Positions 25,602 to 34,134 of a DNA stretch of 64,000 bases are shown here, piece by piece. The notes under the pieces were generated by a model. It ran no database searches. It was not told the DNA's origin and saw nothing but the letters and a program-made list of their open reading frames with translations. The position numbers were made by a program, and so were the translations under genes. This DNA is from Granulicella sp. WH15 (GTDB lineage Bacteria > Acidobacteriota > Terriglobia > Terriglobales > Acidobacteriaceae), in the NCBI RefSeq assembly GCF_009914315.1, contig NZ_CP042596.1:1860001-1924000 (forward strand), written 5' to 3'. The number at the start of each line of letters is the position of its first letter. Position 1 is the stretch's first letter.

Positions 25602-25958
25602 ATGATGCAGCGTATTCGCTCCGCCGCCGTATTGACGCTTCTTCTGTCGGCTATTCCGGCCTTCGCGCACTCGCGGCCGAAGGAGATGTCGCCGGATAAG
25701 AACTCCACCGTAAGCGCGCCGACGCAGGTTTCGGTGGTGTTTACCGAACCGCTGGAAGGCAAGTTCAGCTCGCTCTCGCTGACCGATGAGAAGGGCGCGG
25801 TGCTCAGCAAGGAGCACTCGGTGCTCGACCCGGCGGATGCAAAGCATATGACGCTGCCGCTGCCGACGCTGGCTCCGGGCACGTACTATGTGCACTGGAT
25901 CGCGGTCGCTCCCGATAGCCACCGGATGGAGGGGGAGTATCCCTTTACCGTGAAGTAG
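25602..25958 (+). CDS. copC: CopC/YobA-type periplasmic copper-binding protein
   Basis: A 118-residue CopC-domain protein. The signal peptide ends at AFA, leaving His23 as the mature N-terminus, the position used to bind Cu(II) in CopC proteins. The mature domain begins HSRPKEMSPDKNSTV, contains VSVVFTEPLEGKFSSLSLTD, and ends LAPGTYYVHWIAVAPDSHRMEGEYPFTVK; the Asp and His in DSHRMEG are the other usual Cu(II)-site residues. AAGGAG lies 8-10 nt before the first ATG. No CopD follows; a strong terminator does. It probably buffers or delivers periplasmic copper with the preceding Met/His-rich protein. Confidence 0.9.
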   Translation: MMQRIRSAAVLTLLLSAIPAFAHSRPKEMSPDKNSTVSAPTQVSVVFTEPLEGKFSSLSLTDEKGAVLSKEHSVLDPADAKHMTLPLPTLAPGTYYVHWIAVAPDSHRMEGEYPFTVK

Positions 25959-25982
25959 AAATCGTTGATTCGATTTTCGATG

Positions 25983-26016
25983 GGCCAGCCGATTCGGCTG
26001 GCCTTGTCGCTTTTTT
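25983..26016 (+). terminator. intrinsic terminator of copC
   Basis: A 9-bp perfect stem GGCCAGCCG/CGGCTGGCC with ATT loop, followed by TTGTCGCTTTTTT. Confidence 0.8.
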
Positions 26017-26104
26017 CGGTAGAAAAACGGGCGGGGATGCCAAGAGGGGGGTAGTGGGAGTACACTGCTGGGAGACTACGCGGGTGATGTGGTTTTGTAC
26101 TATA

Positions 26105-26114
26105 TTGGTCTGAC
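26105..26114. promoter_or_regulatory. FCD-type operator upstream of malate synthase
   Basis: TTGGTCTGAC contains the GTNNNAC core of FadR/FCD-type GntR operators and matches the GGTCTGAC units at 46116 and 47029. It lies next to a TATATT -10-like sequence, 36 bp before the chosen start, where a bound repressor would block transcription. Confidence 0.45.
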
Positions 26115-26150
26115 ATTCAGATGTATATTCTGAGCAAAGGTGAATCTGCG

Positions 26151-27758
26151 ATGAGCGATTTCGGGAACGGCGTTGAGATTTTAGGTGCGATTACGGAGAA
26201 GTACGCGGAGATTTTGACTCCGGAGGCGGTAGCGTTTGCCGTGGAGCTGCAGCGCAAGTTCAACGGACGGCGCAAGGAGCTGATGGCCAAGCGTGTTGAG
26301 CGCCAGGCGCTTCTCGATGCCGGGGTGAAGCCCGACTTTCTGCCCGAGACGGCGGAGATTCGCGCGGCGGAGTGGAGCGTTGCTCCGCTGCCGGCGGACC
26401 TGCTCGATCGGCGCGTCGAGATCACCGGGCCGGTGGATCGGAAGATGATTATCAATGCGCTGAACTCGGGCTCGAAGGTCTTCATGGCGGACTTTGAGGA
26501 CTCGACCACGCCGACCTGGCATAACGTGATCGACGGGCAGGTCAATCTGTACGACGCTGTGCGGCGGACGATTACGTTTACCGATGAGAAGACCGGGAAG
26601 AACTATAAGCTGATCGAGAATCCGGCGGTGCTCTTTGTGCGCGTGCGCGGGTGGCATCTGGATGAGGCGCATGTGGTGGTCGATGGCGAGCCGATGAGCG
26701 GCGGTATCTTCGACTTTGCGCTTTACTTCTTCCATAACGCCAAGGAGTTGCTGGCGCGTGGGTCCGGACCTTACTTCTACCTGCCGAAGATGGAGAGCCA
26801 TCTGGAGGCTCGGCTGTGGAACGACATCTTTGTCGAGGCTGAGAGCAAGCTGGGCGTGAAGCCGGGTTCGATCAAGGCTACGGTCCTGATCGAGACGATT
26901 CTTGCGACCTTCGAGATGGATGAGATTCTTTATGAGCTGAAGGACCACTCGGCTGGGCTGAACTGCGGGCGTTGGGACTACATCTTCTCGTACATCAAGA
27001 AGTTTGCGGGGGATACCAGCATGGTGCTGCCGGATCGCGGACAGGTGACGATGACGACGCACTTTATGCGCAGTTACTCGAAGCTGGCTATTAAGACTTG
27101 TCATCATCGCAACGTGAGCGCGATGGGCGGGATGAGCGCGCTGATTCCGATCAAGAACGATCCTGAGGCCAATGAGAAGGCGATTGCGGGCGTGCGCGCG
27201 GATAAGGAGCGCGAGGCTACCGATGGGCATGATGGGACGTGGGTGGCGCATCCAGGGTTGGTGCCGATTGCGCTCGAGGTCTTCAACCGCGTGATGCCGC
27301 AGCCGAACCAGATCGATAAGCAACTGCCGGATTATCATGTGACCGCGGCGGATCTGTTGCAGGTTCCTGTGGGTACGTGCACGGAGGCTGGGCTGCGGCA
27401 GAATATCGCCGTCGGGTTGGGTTATGTGGAGGCGTGGCTGCGCGGAATCGGGTGCGTGCCGCTCTTCAACCTGATGGAGGACGCGGCTACGGCGGAGATC
27501 AGCCGGGCGCAGCTTTGGCAGTGGGTGCATCATCATGCGAAGCTCGTCGATGGTCGTGAGGTGACGGCGGAGCTTTGCGACACGATGATCGATGAGGAAC
27601 TGGAGAAGGCTAAGGCTACCGTCGATGGGGAGCGGTACAAGGCTTATGTGAACGCGGCGGCGATGATGCGGGAGCTGATCCGGGGAGATAAGTTTATCGA
27701 CTTCCTTACGGTTCCGGCTTATCAGCGGGTGTTGGCAGAGGAGCATGCGGCTGCTTAG
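26151..27758 (+). CDS. aceB: malate synthase A
   Basis: Malate synthase of 535 residues, which condenses glyoxylate with acetyl-CoA to malate. Family blocks: [25 protein letters not shown] near residue 105, [19 protein letters not shown] near 165, [19 protein letters not shown] near 205, [14 protein letters not shown] near 275, and [12 protein letters not shown] near 325. The TonB-like shadow frames are ignored. The ATG at 26151 ([11 protein letters not shown]) is preferred over 26121 because conserved sequence begins there and the operator and -10 lie close to 26121. No isocitrate lyase is in the window, so glyoxylate may come from glycolate oxidation by the nearby glcDEF genes. A strong terminator follows. 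Confidence 0.95.
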   Translation: MSDFGNGVEILGAITEKYAEILTPEAVAFAVELQRKFNGRRKELMAKRVERQALLDAGVKPDFLPETAEIRAAEWSVAPLPADLLDRRVEITGPVDRKMIINALNSGSKVFMADFEDSTTPTWHNVIDGQVNLYDAVRRTITFTDEKTGKNYKLIENPAVLFVRVRGWHLDEAHVVVDGEPMSGGIFDFALYFFHNAKELLARGSGPYFYLPKMESHLEARLWNDIFVEAESKLGVKPGSIKATVLIETILATFEMDEILYELKDHSAGLNCGRWDYIFSYIKKFAGDTSMVLPDRGQVTMTTHFMRSYSKLAIKTCHHRNVSAMGGMSALIPIKNDPEANEKAIAGVRADKEREATDGHDGTWVAHPGLVPIALEVFNRVMPQPNQIDKQLPDYHVTAADLLQVPVGTCTEAGLRQNIAVGLGYVEAWLRGIGCVPLFNLMEDAATAEISRAQLWQWVHHHAKLVDGREVTAELCDTMIDEELEKAKATVDGERYKAYVNAAAMMRELIRGDKFIDFLTVPAYQRVLAEEHAAA

Positions 27759-27776
27759 GCTTTTTACAGTAATAGC

Positions 27777-27820
27777 AAGCGCGGGCCGTCTCTCCTGAGG
27801 AGAGACGGCCCGCGCTTTTT
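27777..27820 (+). terminator. intrinsic terminator of aceB
   Basis: A 19-bp perfect stem from AAGCGCGGGCCGTCTCTCC to its complement, with a TGA loop and a TTTTT run, 18 bp after the stop codon. Confidence 0.9.
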
Positions 27821-27832
27821 AGATGTCCCTCG

Positions 27833-28047
27833 ATGTTCTGGGTGGCGTTGAAGAAAGCATACCTCGGGGGCTAAAGCCCGCATCGGTGCGGGTTTTAAAT
27901 GTCCGGGCTAAAGCCCGGACCTACCCCAGAAGCAACGGCAAGAACAGAGGCAACGGCAACGGCAAAAACAACAGCAACGACAAAGGCAGAAGCAGATTCC
28001 TCCGCTTCGCTCCTGAATGACAACCAAGAAAACAAGCAACAGCAATG
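27833..28047 (+). repeat. family A hairpin repeat, copy 5
   Basis: It begins GATGTTCTGGGTGGCGTTG, then the AAAGCATACCTCGG lead, both hairpins, a ~50-bp hexamer tract, the GATTCCTCCGCTTCGCTCC tail, and a further CAACAGCAATGACAATGACAA-like run. It fills most of the 331-bp gap between the convergent aceB and lldP genes. Confidence 0.85.
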
Positions 28048-28089
28048 ACAATGACAACAGCGATGGTAACGACAGAAGTGGATGCTCTC

Positions 28090-29787
28090 CTATTGAAGTA
28101 GCAGCTTGGTGAGGGTAGGGGAGTAGACGACCAGCGAGACCAACAGGCCCATGAGGCAGGTGAGTGCGAGGCTGTGCAGTATGACGAAGCGGATGATGCT
28201 GCCCTCTTTGCCGTAGCAGCCGGTGGCTGTGCTGGCTACGACTACGCTTTGTGGCGCGACCATCTTACCCATGACGCCGCCGCCGGAGTTGGCGCCGGTC
28301 ATCAGGTAGGGGGAGATATTGAGTTGTTGAGCGGTTAGTTTTTGCAGGCTGCCGAAGAGGACGTTGGAGGAGGTGTCGGAGCCGGTGGAGGCGGTGCCGA
28401 GCCAGCCAATCATGGTGCCGAAGAAGGGGTAGAGGACGCCGGTGCGAGCGAAGGCTAGTCCTAGTGTCGCGTCGAGGCCGCAGAAGCGGGTGAGGAAGCC
28501 CAGGCCCATGAGGGAGGCGATGGTGATCATGGTGAAGCGGGTGCTGTAGGCTGCCTTGCCGAAGACTTCGACGATGTCCTTGGGCTTTAGCTTCATCAGG
28601 AGGGCCGCGATGATGGCGGCGATGAGGATGCCGGTGCCGGTGGCCGAGAGCCAGTTGAAGTTGAAGACTGCGGCCTCGGCGGTCATGGTGGGAACGGCGG
28701 GCGGCATACGGAAGACTACCTTGTTGAGGCCGGGGACGGGGATGAGGAGGGTGGTCGCGGCAGAGATGGCGCGCTCGATGCTGGGCGAGCCCCAGATGGT
28801 GACGAAGACAGCCAGGATAACCCAGGGGAGCGCGGCGCGGCGGATGACGTGGCCAGCCTGGCGGGCGGAGTTGTCAGTGCGGTGGGCGACGGTCTCGCGG
28901 GCGGTGGTGAGGATGGTCTTCGGACGCCAGAAGCGGAGGAAGAGTACCAGCACGGCGATGGTGACGACGGAGGCGGTGATGTCGACCAGCCAGGGACCGT
29001 GGAAGGTGGCCATAAGGAGTTGCGTGAGGGCGAAGGTGACGCCGGTGAGCAGGATGGCGGGCCATATCTCGATCATGCGCTTGAAGCCCGCATAGGCCCA
29101 GATGAGCCAGAAGGGAACGATGACGCAGAAGGGAGTGAGCAGCGCGGCGATGACGCGGGTGAGGAGAAGTGTGTTGAGTCCGGTGACTCCGCCGAGCGCG
29201 ATGACGGGGGTGCCGAGGGCTCCGAAGGCTACGGGGGCTGTATTGGCGAGGAGCGCGAGACCGGCGGCTTCGAGTGGGGCGAAGCCAAGGCCGATGAGGA
29301 TGGTTCCGCAGACGGCTACAGGGGTGCCGAAGCCGGAGGCTCCCTCGAAGAAGGCTCCGAAGGCGAAGGCGATGAGGAGGAGCTGCAGGCGGCTGTCCTC
29401 GGTGACGCCGACGAGGCAGTCCTGCAGGAGCTGGAAGCGGCCGGCGCGGATGGTGAGCTGGTAGAGGAAGATGACGGGGAAGATGATCCAGAAAACAGGG
29501 AAGAGGCCGTAGGCGGCTCCGTAGAGCGTGGCAAGCGAGGCCAGGCCGACGGGCATGTGGAAGAGGCCGAGGGCTACAATGATGGCGACGGCAAGGGCCA
29601 CCAGAGCCGAGAGGTGGGCCTTCATGCGCAGGCCTAGCAGCGCGATGAGGAGCGCGAGCAGAGGCAGTGCGGCAAACAAGGTGGATAGCCACCAGTGATG
29701 GGTCGGGTCGTAGCTCTGTTGCCACTGCAGCGGGAGCGCTGCGCAAAGTGCGAAAGGAGAGAGCGTCGTCGCAGGGATCATGAGCAT
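28090..29787 (-). CDS. lldP: L-lactate permease (LctP family)
   Basis: A 565-residue LctP-family lactate/glycolate permease with about 12-14 transmembrane segments. Family sequences include FGAFFEGASGFGTPVAVCGTILIGLGF near residue 140, NTAPVAFGALGTPV near 185, GWLGTASTGSDTSSNVLFGSLQ near 455, and GANSGGGVMGKMVAPQSVVVASTA near 490. The first ATG (29787) is kept because AGGT precedes it; a second ATG two codons on is also possible. It is divergent from larA across 238 bp containing a palindromic operator, and the two are probably co-regulated. Confidence 0.95.
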   Translation of the reverse strand: MLMIPATTLSPFALCAALPLQWQQSYDPTHHWWLSTLFAALPLLALLIALLGLRMKAHLSALVALAVAIIVALGLFHMPVGLASLATLYGAAYGLFPVFWIIFPVIFLYQLTIRAGRFQLLQDCLVGVTEDSRLQLLLIAFAFGAFFEGASGFGTPVAVCGTILIGLGFAPLEAAGLALLANTAPVAFGALGTPVIALGGVTGLNTLLLTRVIAALLTPFCVIVPFWLIWAYAGFKRMIEIWPAILLTGVTFALTQLLMATFHGPWLVDITASVVTIAVLVLFLRFWRPKTILTTARETVAHRTDNSARQAGHVIRRAALPWVILAVFVTIWGSPSIERAISAATTLLIPVPGLNKVVFRMPPAVPTMTAEAAVFNFNWLSATGTGILIAAIIAALLMKLKPKDIVEVFGKAAYSTRFTMITIASLMGLGFLTRFCGLDATLGLAFARTGVLYPFFGTMIGWLGTASTGSDTSSNVLFGSLQKLTAQQLNISPYLMTGANSGGGVMGKMVAPQSVVVASTATGCYGKEGSIIRFVILHSLALTCLMGLLVSLVVYSPTLTKLLLQ

Positions 29788-29936
29788 AGGTAACCTGTAG
29801 GTGTGGTGGAAGCCCGCTTATTATCGGGTGTGAATGAGACTACTGTAAACCCCCCGCTTCATCAGACCATCGGACCGGCTTGCGAATATGGAAAAAACTT
29901 CAATGTGAATGGGTTTCCGAAGTATGATGATTCGTT

Positions 29937-29951
29937 GTCAGACAATCTGAC
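29937..29951. promoter_or_regulatory. palindromic FCD-type operator between lldP and larA
   Basis: A perfect 6-3-6 palindrome GTCAGA-CAA-TCTGAC. With flanks (TTGTCAGACAA) it fits the TNGTNNNACNA consensus of FadR-type GntR regulators, the subfamily that includes LldR and GlcC. It lies 74 bp before larA and 149 bp before lldP. Confidence 0.6.
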
Positions 29952-30025
29952 AGTTGTGGCGGTTGGTTTGATCTTCGAACTGGAAACAATTTGCCGCATG
30001 GCGTGGCGCATATTGAGGGCTTGAG

Positions 30026-31300
30026 ATGACAGAGGTTCGCTTCGCATTCGGAAAGCAGGGCATCGCGGTGGCCTTGCCCGATGGCCCCAGGTATGAGGTG
30101 ATCGAGAGCCGTACGGCCGCGGCAGTGCCCGATGTGGCGGCTGCGCTGGAGGCTGCGCTGGATCATCCGGTGGCGGGGCCGCCGCTGCTGGAAATGGCGC
30201 GGGGCAAGAATACGGCTGCTATCTCGGTCTGCGATATTACTCGGCCTGCTCCTAATCGGTTGACGCTGCCGCCGTTGCTGCGGCGACTGCATGAGGGAGG
30301 AATTCCGGTAGATGGAATTACGATCCTGATTGCGACGGGGCTGCATCGGGGCGCTACTGAGGATGAGATTCGCAGCATCGTCGGTCCGGAGATTGCGTCG
30401 AGCTATCGCGTAGTGAACCATGATGCGAAGGCGGGGGAGGAGCATCGGTTTCTTGGTAACAGCAGGAGTGGCACGCCGGTCTATATCGACGAGCGCTTTA
30501 TGGCTGCGGACCTGCACCTGACCCTGGGATTTATTGAGCCGCACCTGATGGCTGGGTTCTCCGGCGGGCGGAAGCTGGTGACGCCGGGTGTGGCTGGGCA
30601 GCAGACGATCAAGGTGATTCATTCGCCGAAGTTTATGCGGGAGCCGATGGCTACGGAGGGTTCGACTGCGGGTAATCCGCTGCATGCTGAGTTGATCGAG
30701 CTGGCGGGAATGGCTCGGCATGACTTTATGCTGGATGTGACCTTGACCCACGATCGTCAGATATCGGGCGTCTTTGCTGGTGAGCCGGTGGCGGCGCACG
30801 CGGCTGGCGTGGAGTTTTTGCGGCGGACCTCGCTGGAGAAGTTGACGGGGCTGGCAGATGTGGTGATTACCAGTGCCGCGGGGCATCCGCTGGATCTTAC
30901 TTTCTATCAGACGATCAAGGGTGTTACTGCCGCGCAGCATGTCGTGAAGCCGGGTGGGAGGATACTGACGCTGGGCGAGTGCTCGGAGGGGATCGGCTCG
31001 CCGGAGTTCGCGGAGAAGCTGCGGAGTCTGGTGAGTTTTGAAGGGTATCTCGAAGAGATTCGCGAGACGCCGGTGGTGGCGGATCAGTGGCAGTTGGAGA
31101 AGCTGGCTCTGATTGGGACGAAGAATGAAGTGTTCTTCTATACTCCCGGGGTGGAGAAGACGGACCTCGGAAGCCTGGGTACAAATACGTTTGATTCTCT
31201 GAGCGATGCGGTGTCGACGGTGCTCGAAGGTCTTCCGGAGAATGCAAGGGTTGCACTAATTCCTGAAGGGCCGTATGTTTATGCACGTCTGGTGGAATAG
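30026..31300 (+). CDS. larA: nickel-dependent lactate racemase (LarA family)
   Basis: A 424-residue LarA-family protein, which interconverts L- and D-lactate (or a related 2-hydroxy acid) using a nickel-pincer nucleotide. All functional residues known from Lactobacillus LarA have counterparts: Asp70 and Arg73 in CDITRP, His107 in ATGLHR, His173 and Lys183 in EPHLMAGFSGGRK, His199 in KVIHSP, and Gln295 and Lys298 in FYQTIKG. Lys183 is the expected cofactor attachment site. Cofactor-maturation genes larB, larC and larE are not in the window. GAGGG lies about 10 nt upstream. Next to a lactate permease and a GlcDEF-type oxidase, it probably converts one lactate isomer into the oxidised one; other LarA homologues act on malate or 2-hydroxyglutarate, so the substrate is not certain. 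Confidence 0.9.
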   Translation: MTEVRFAFGKQGIAVALPDGPRYEVIESRTAAAVPDVAAALEAALDHPVAGPPLLEMARGKNTAAISVCDITRPAPNRLTLPPLLRRLHEGGIPVDGITILIATGLHRGATEDEIRSIVGPEIASSYRVVNHDAKAGEEHRFLGNSRSGTPVYIDERFMAADLHLTLGFIEPHLMAGFSGGRKLVTPGVAGQQTIKVIHSPKFMREPMATEGSTAGNPLHAELIELAGMARHDFMLDVTLTHDRQISGVFAGEPVAAHAAGVEFLRRTSLEKLTGLADVVITSAAGHPLDLTFYQTIKGVTAAQHVVKPGGRILTLGECSEGIGSPEFAEKLRSLVSFEGYLEEIRETPVVADQWQLEKLALIGTKNEVFFYTPGVEKTDLGSLGTNTFDSLSDAVSTVLEGLPENARVALIPEGPYVYARLVE

Positions 31301-31321
31301 AGAAAGTAATTCTCTGAGTAG

Positions 31322-31334
31322 ATTGTTTACCAAT
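31322..31334. promoter_or_regulatory. possible operator before glcD
   Basis: ATTGTTTACCAAT is an imperfect palindrome (ATTG...CAAT) recalling PdhR/LldR-type sites, in the 80-bp gap between larA and glcD. The core spacing (GT-TT-AC) differs from the other sites in the window. Confidence 0.25.
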
Positions 31335-31380
31335 TGAACTATCTGCGGCTTGGATGATGTAGTGCGAAGGTGAGGGTAGG

Positions 31381-32874
31381 ATGGCGACAGCAACTCTAGA
31401 GGCGGCTAAGTCGAGTGGATCATCTCTCTCCGGTGCTGTGCTCGCCGAGATTGTAGAGGCTGTGGGTAAGGATGGCCTGATCGTCGAGGCTAACCAGTTG
31501 CAGACGTATGAGTGCGATGGGCTGGCTGCGTTGCGGACGCTTCCTTGTGCTGTGGTGCTGCCGCGCTCGGCTGCAGAGGTGCAGGCGGTCGTCAAGATCT
31601 GTGCGAAGCATAAGATTCCATTCGTCGCGCGGGGTGCGGGGACGGGACTCTCGGGTGGTGCGATGCCAGATGCGCATGGCATCGTGATCGGTTTTGCGCG
31701 CATGAACAGGATTCTTGATGTGGATCTCGAGAACCAGAGGATCACGGTTCAGCCGGGAGTCATCAACGCGCATGTGACGCAGAAGGTTTCGGCTGCGGGG
31801 TACTTCTATGCGCCCGACCCGTCTTCGCAGAGTGTCTGTACGATTGGCGGCAACGTGGCTGAGAACGCGGGGGGAGCGCACTGCCTGAAGTACGGCTTTA
31901 CGACGACGCATGTGCTGGGGCTTGATGTGGTGCTGCCGACGGGCGAGGCAATGCACTTTGGGGCGTCGACGGTGGATGCTCCGGGGTACGACTTGGCCGG
32001 TGTCTTTGTGGGGTCGGAGGGGACGCTGGGGGTGGTGACGGCGGTGACGCTACGTATCGTGAAGAAGCCCGAGACCGTACAGGTGTTGCTGGCTGCTTAT
32101 GACACGATCGCGCAGGCGGGGCAGACTGTTTCGGATATCATCGCGGCGGCGATTCTTCCGGCGGCGATGGAGATTATGGATAGGCTGTCGATTGAGGCGG
32201 CGGAGGCTTCGGTGCATCCGAACTATCCGGAGTGCGAGGCGCTGCTGTTAATCGAGTTGGACGGTCCGGCTGCCGAGGTCGATCTGCAGATGAAGCAGGT
32301 GAGGGAGCTGTGCCGCGCGAATGGAGCGTGGGAGGATCGGTTGGCGCAGAGCGCGAACGAGAGGTTCCTGGTGTGGAAGGGGCGTAAGGCTGCGTTTGCT
32401 GCGGCGGGTCGGCTGGCTCCGGATTACATCGTGCAGGATGGGGTGATTCCGCGGACGAAGCTGCCGATTATTCTTGAGCAGATTGCGGAGATATCGGCTG
32501 AGGCTGGGCTGCGTGTGACCAACGTCTTTCATGCGGGCGATGGCAATCTGCATCCCATCGTGTTGTATAACGCTTCTATTCCTGGGCAGGAAGAACTGGC
32601 TGTCGATTTATCGACGCGTATTCTGCACCTTTGTGTCGATCATGGTGGATCGATTACGGGGGAGCATGGCGTGGGTAGGGAGAAGCAGCAGGCGCTGGGG
32701 TATATGTACTCGGAGCCGGACCTGGACACGATGCAACTAGTGCGGTGTGCGTTCGATCCTGAGAATATCTCGAATCCGGATAAGCTTTTTCCGCGTCCGC
32801 GGCTGTGCGGGGAGAAGACGGGGCACTACACGCCACATCCGCTTGAGGTTGCCGGCATCGCGGAATACTTTTGA
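31381..32874 (+). CDS. glcD: FAD-linked 2-hydroxy-acid oxidase, GlcD-type subunit
   Basis: A 497-residue FAD-binding (VAO/PCMH-type) oxidase subunit. The FAD-binding domain shows FVARGAGTGLSGGAMPDAHGIVIGF near residue 80 and SVCTIGGNVAENAGGAHCLKYG near 155, then FVGSEGTLGVVTAVTLRIV near 205. The C-terminal cap carries TNVFHAGDGNLHPIV and SITGEHGVGREK. It oxidises glycolate, or D-lactate in this context, with GlcE and GlcF. GAGGGTAGG precedes the start. It is the first of four same-strand genes. Confidence 0.93.
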   Translation: MATATLEAAKSSGSSLSGAVLAEIVEAVGKDGLIVEANQLQTYECDGLAALRTLPCAVVLPRSAAEVQAVVKICAKHKIPFVARGAGTGLSGGAMPDAHGIVIGFARMNRILDVDLENQRITVQPGVINAHVTQKVSAAGYFYAPDPSSQSVCTIGGNVAENAGGAHCLKYGFTTTHVLGLDVVLPTGEAMHFGASTVDAPGYDLAGVFVGSEGTLGVVTAVTLRIVKKPETVQVLLAAYDTIAQAGQTVSDIIAAAILPAAMEIMDRLSIEAAEASVHPNYPECEALLLIELDGPAAEVDLQMKQVRELCRANGAWEDRLAQSANERFLVWKGRKAAFAAAGRLAPDYIVQDGVIPRTKLPIILEQIAEISAEAGLRVTNVFHAGDGNLHPIVLYNASIPGQEELAVDLSTRILHLCVDHGGSITGEHGVGREKQQALGYMYSEPDLDTMQLVRCAFDPENISNPDKLFPRPRLCGEKTGHYTPHPLEVAGIAEYF

Positions 32875-32921
32875 CACACTAATTGTTACGTATTGCAACT
32901 TCAACTATGAGTGACCTGTAG

Positions 32922-34133
32922 ATGACGGCTGATTCCACGAATGTGCAATCCCTGACTGACGCTTTGATGACTATCTGCGGCAGGGAGTTTGTCCGCGTTG
33001 AGGGCGAGATGACCAGTGTCTCGCCTGCCAGTACGGAGGAGGTCGCGGCGGTGCTGCGCGCGGCTAACTCATACGGCATGGCGGTGACGGCCTGGGGTAG
33101 CGGCAGCAAACAGGGTTGGGGAGGTGCACGTAAGGCGGCGTTGATCCTGCATACGGATCGTCTTACTGCGGTTCGAGAGCATACATGGCAGGATATGACT
33201 TGCATCGTTGAGGCCGGTTGTAGCTGGTCGAAGCTGCAGGAGGCGCTCTTGCAGCATGGTCAGTTTGTTGCGCTCGATCCGCTGTGGTCTGATCGGGCGA
33301 CGATTGGCGGGATTGTGGCGACGAATGATTCGGGTAGCCTGCGCCATCGTTATGGCAGCTTGCGCGATCTCGTGATCGGGATGACGATTGTGCTCGCGGA
33401 CGGCACGGTGGCGAAGACCGGCGGCAAGGTGGTCAAGAATGTTGCTGGCTATGATCTGCATAAGTTGATGACCGGCGCGATGGGTACGCTTGGGGTCATC
33501 ACCGACGTTGCCTTTCGGCTGCACTCCATTCCTCGGCATACTTGCAGTGTTGTGGTGCGCTCGCTGGATGTGGGGCTGCTGGGAACGCTGTTGTTGCAGA
33601 TTCTCGACTCTCATTTGAGCACCGAGAGGTTGCAGGTGCGTGGTGGGGGCGATGGATTTTTCCTGGATCTGGGGCTGGTGGCTATGCCTGATGTGTTGCT
33701 CGACCAGACCAATGCAGTGACGGCTATGGCCGAGAAGCTGGGGCTCGTTGCTTCTGAGGCTTCTTCTGCAGAGTGGGATGCGAGGCAGGCGCTCTTTGAT
33801 CGGGCGGATGGCGTGCTTGCGAAGGCCACGATGATGCCCTCTGATATTGCGCACTTCAGCGCGGCTGTTAGGGAGTTGGGCGGCGATTGCGTGACCCAGG
33901 CAGTTGGGGTGATGACGCTGAGTGTGCCAGTCTCGGCGACCGATCAGGTGGTGCATCTGCGACAGCAGTTGGAGGCGAAGCGCGGATCGTTGACGATTCT
34001 GCGACAGCCTGATGAGGCGGTGATAGAGCCGTGGGGCACGCTGCCGGACACGATGCCTCTGATGCGTGCCATCAAGCAGCGTTTCGACCCTCAACATATT
34101 CTCAACCCCGGCCGCTACCTTGGTGGAATCTGA
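32922..34133 (+). CDS. glcE: FAD-binding oxidase, GlcE-type subunit
   Basis: A 403-residue second FAD-binding subunit of the GlcDEF complex, with the PCMH-type motifs AWGSGSKQGWGGARK near residue 55 and ATIGGIVATNDSGSLRHRYGSLRDLVIGM near 130, and GGKVVKNVAGYDLHKLMTGAMGTLGVIT near 170. It lacks the GEHGVGREK cap motif of GlcD, as expected for GlcE. The gene lies 47 bp after glcD and ends 1 bp before glcF. Confidence 0.9.
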   Translation: MTADSTNVQSLTDALMTICGREFVRVEGEMTSVSPASTEEVAAVLRAANSYGMAVTAWGSGSKQGWGGARKAALILHTDRLTAVREHTWQDMTCIVEAGCSWSKLQEALLQHGQFVALDPLWSDRATIGGIVATNDSGSLRHRYGSLRDLVIGMTIVLADGTVAKTGGKVVKNVAGYDLHKLMTGAMGTLGVITDVAFRLHSIPRHTCSVVVRSLDVGLLGTLLLQILDSHLSTERLQVRGGGDGFFLDLGLVAMPDVLLDQTNAVTAMAEKLGLVASEASSAEWDARQALFDRADGVLAKATMMPSDIAHFSAAVRELGGDCVTQAVGVMTLSVPVSATDQVVHLRQQLEAKRGSLTILRQPDEAVIEPWGTLPDTMPLMRAIKQRFDPQHILNPGRYLGGI

Positions 34134-34134
34134 C

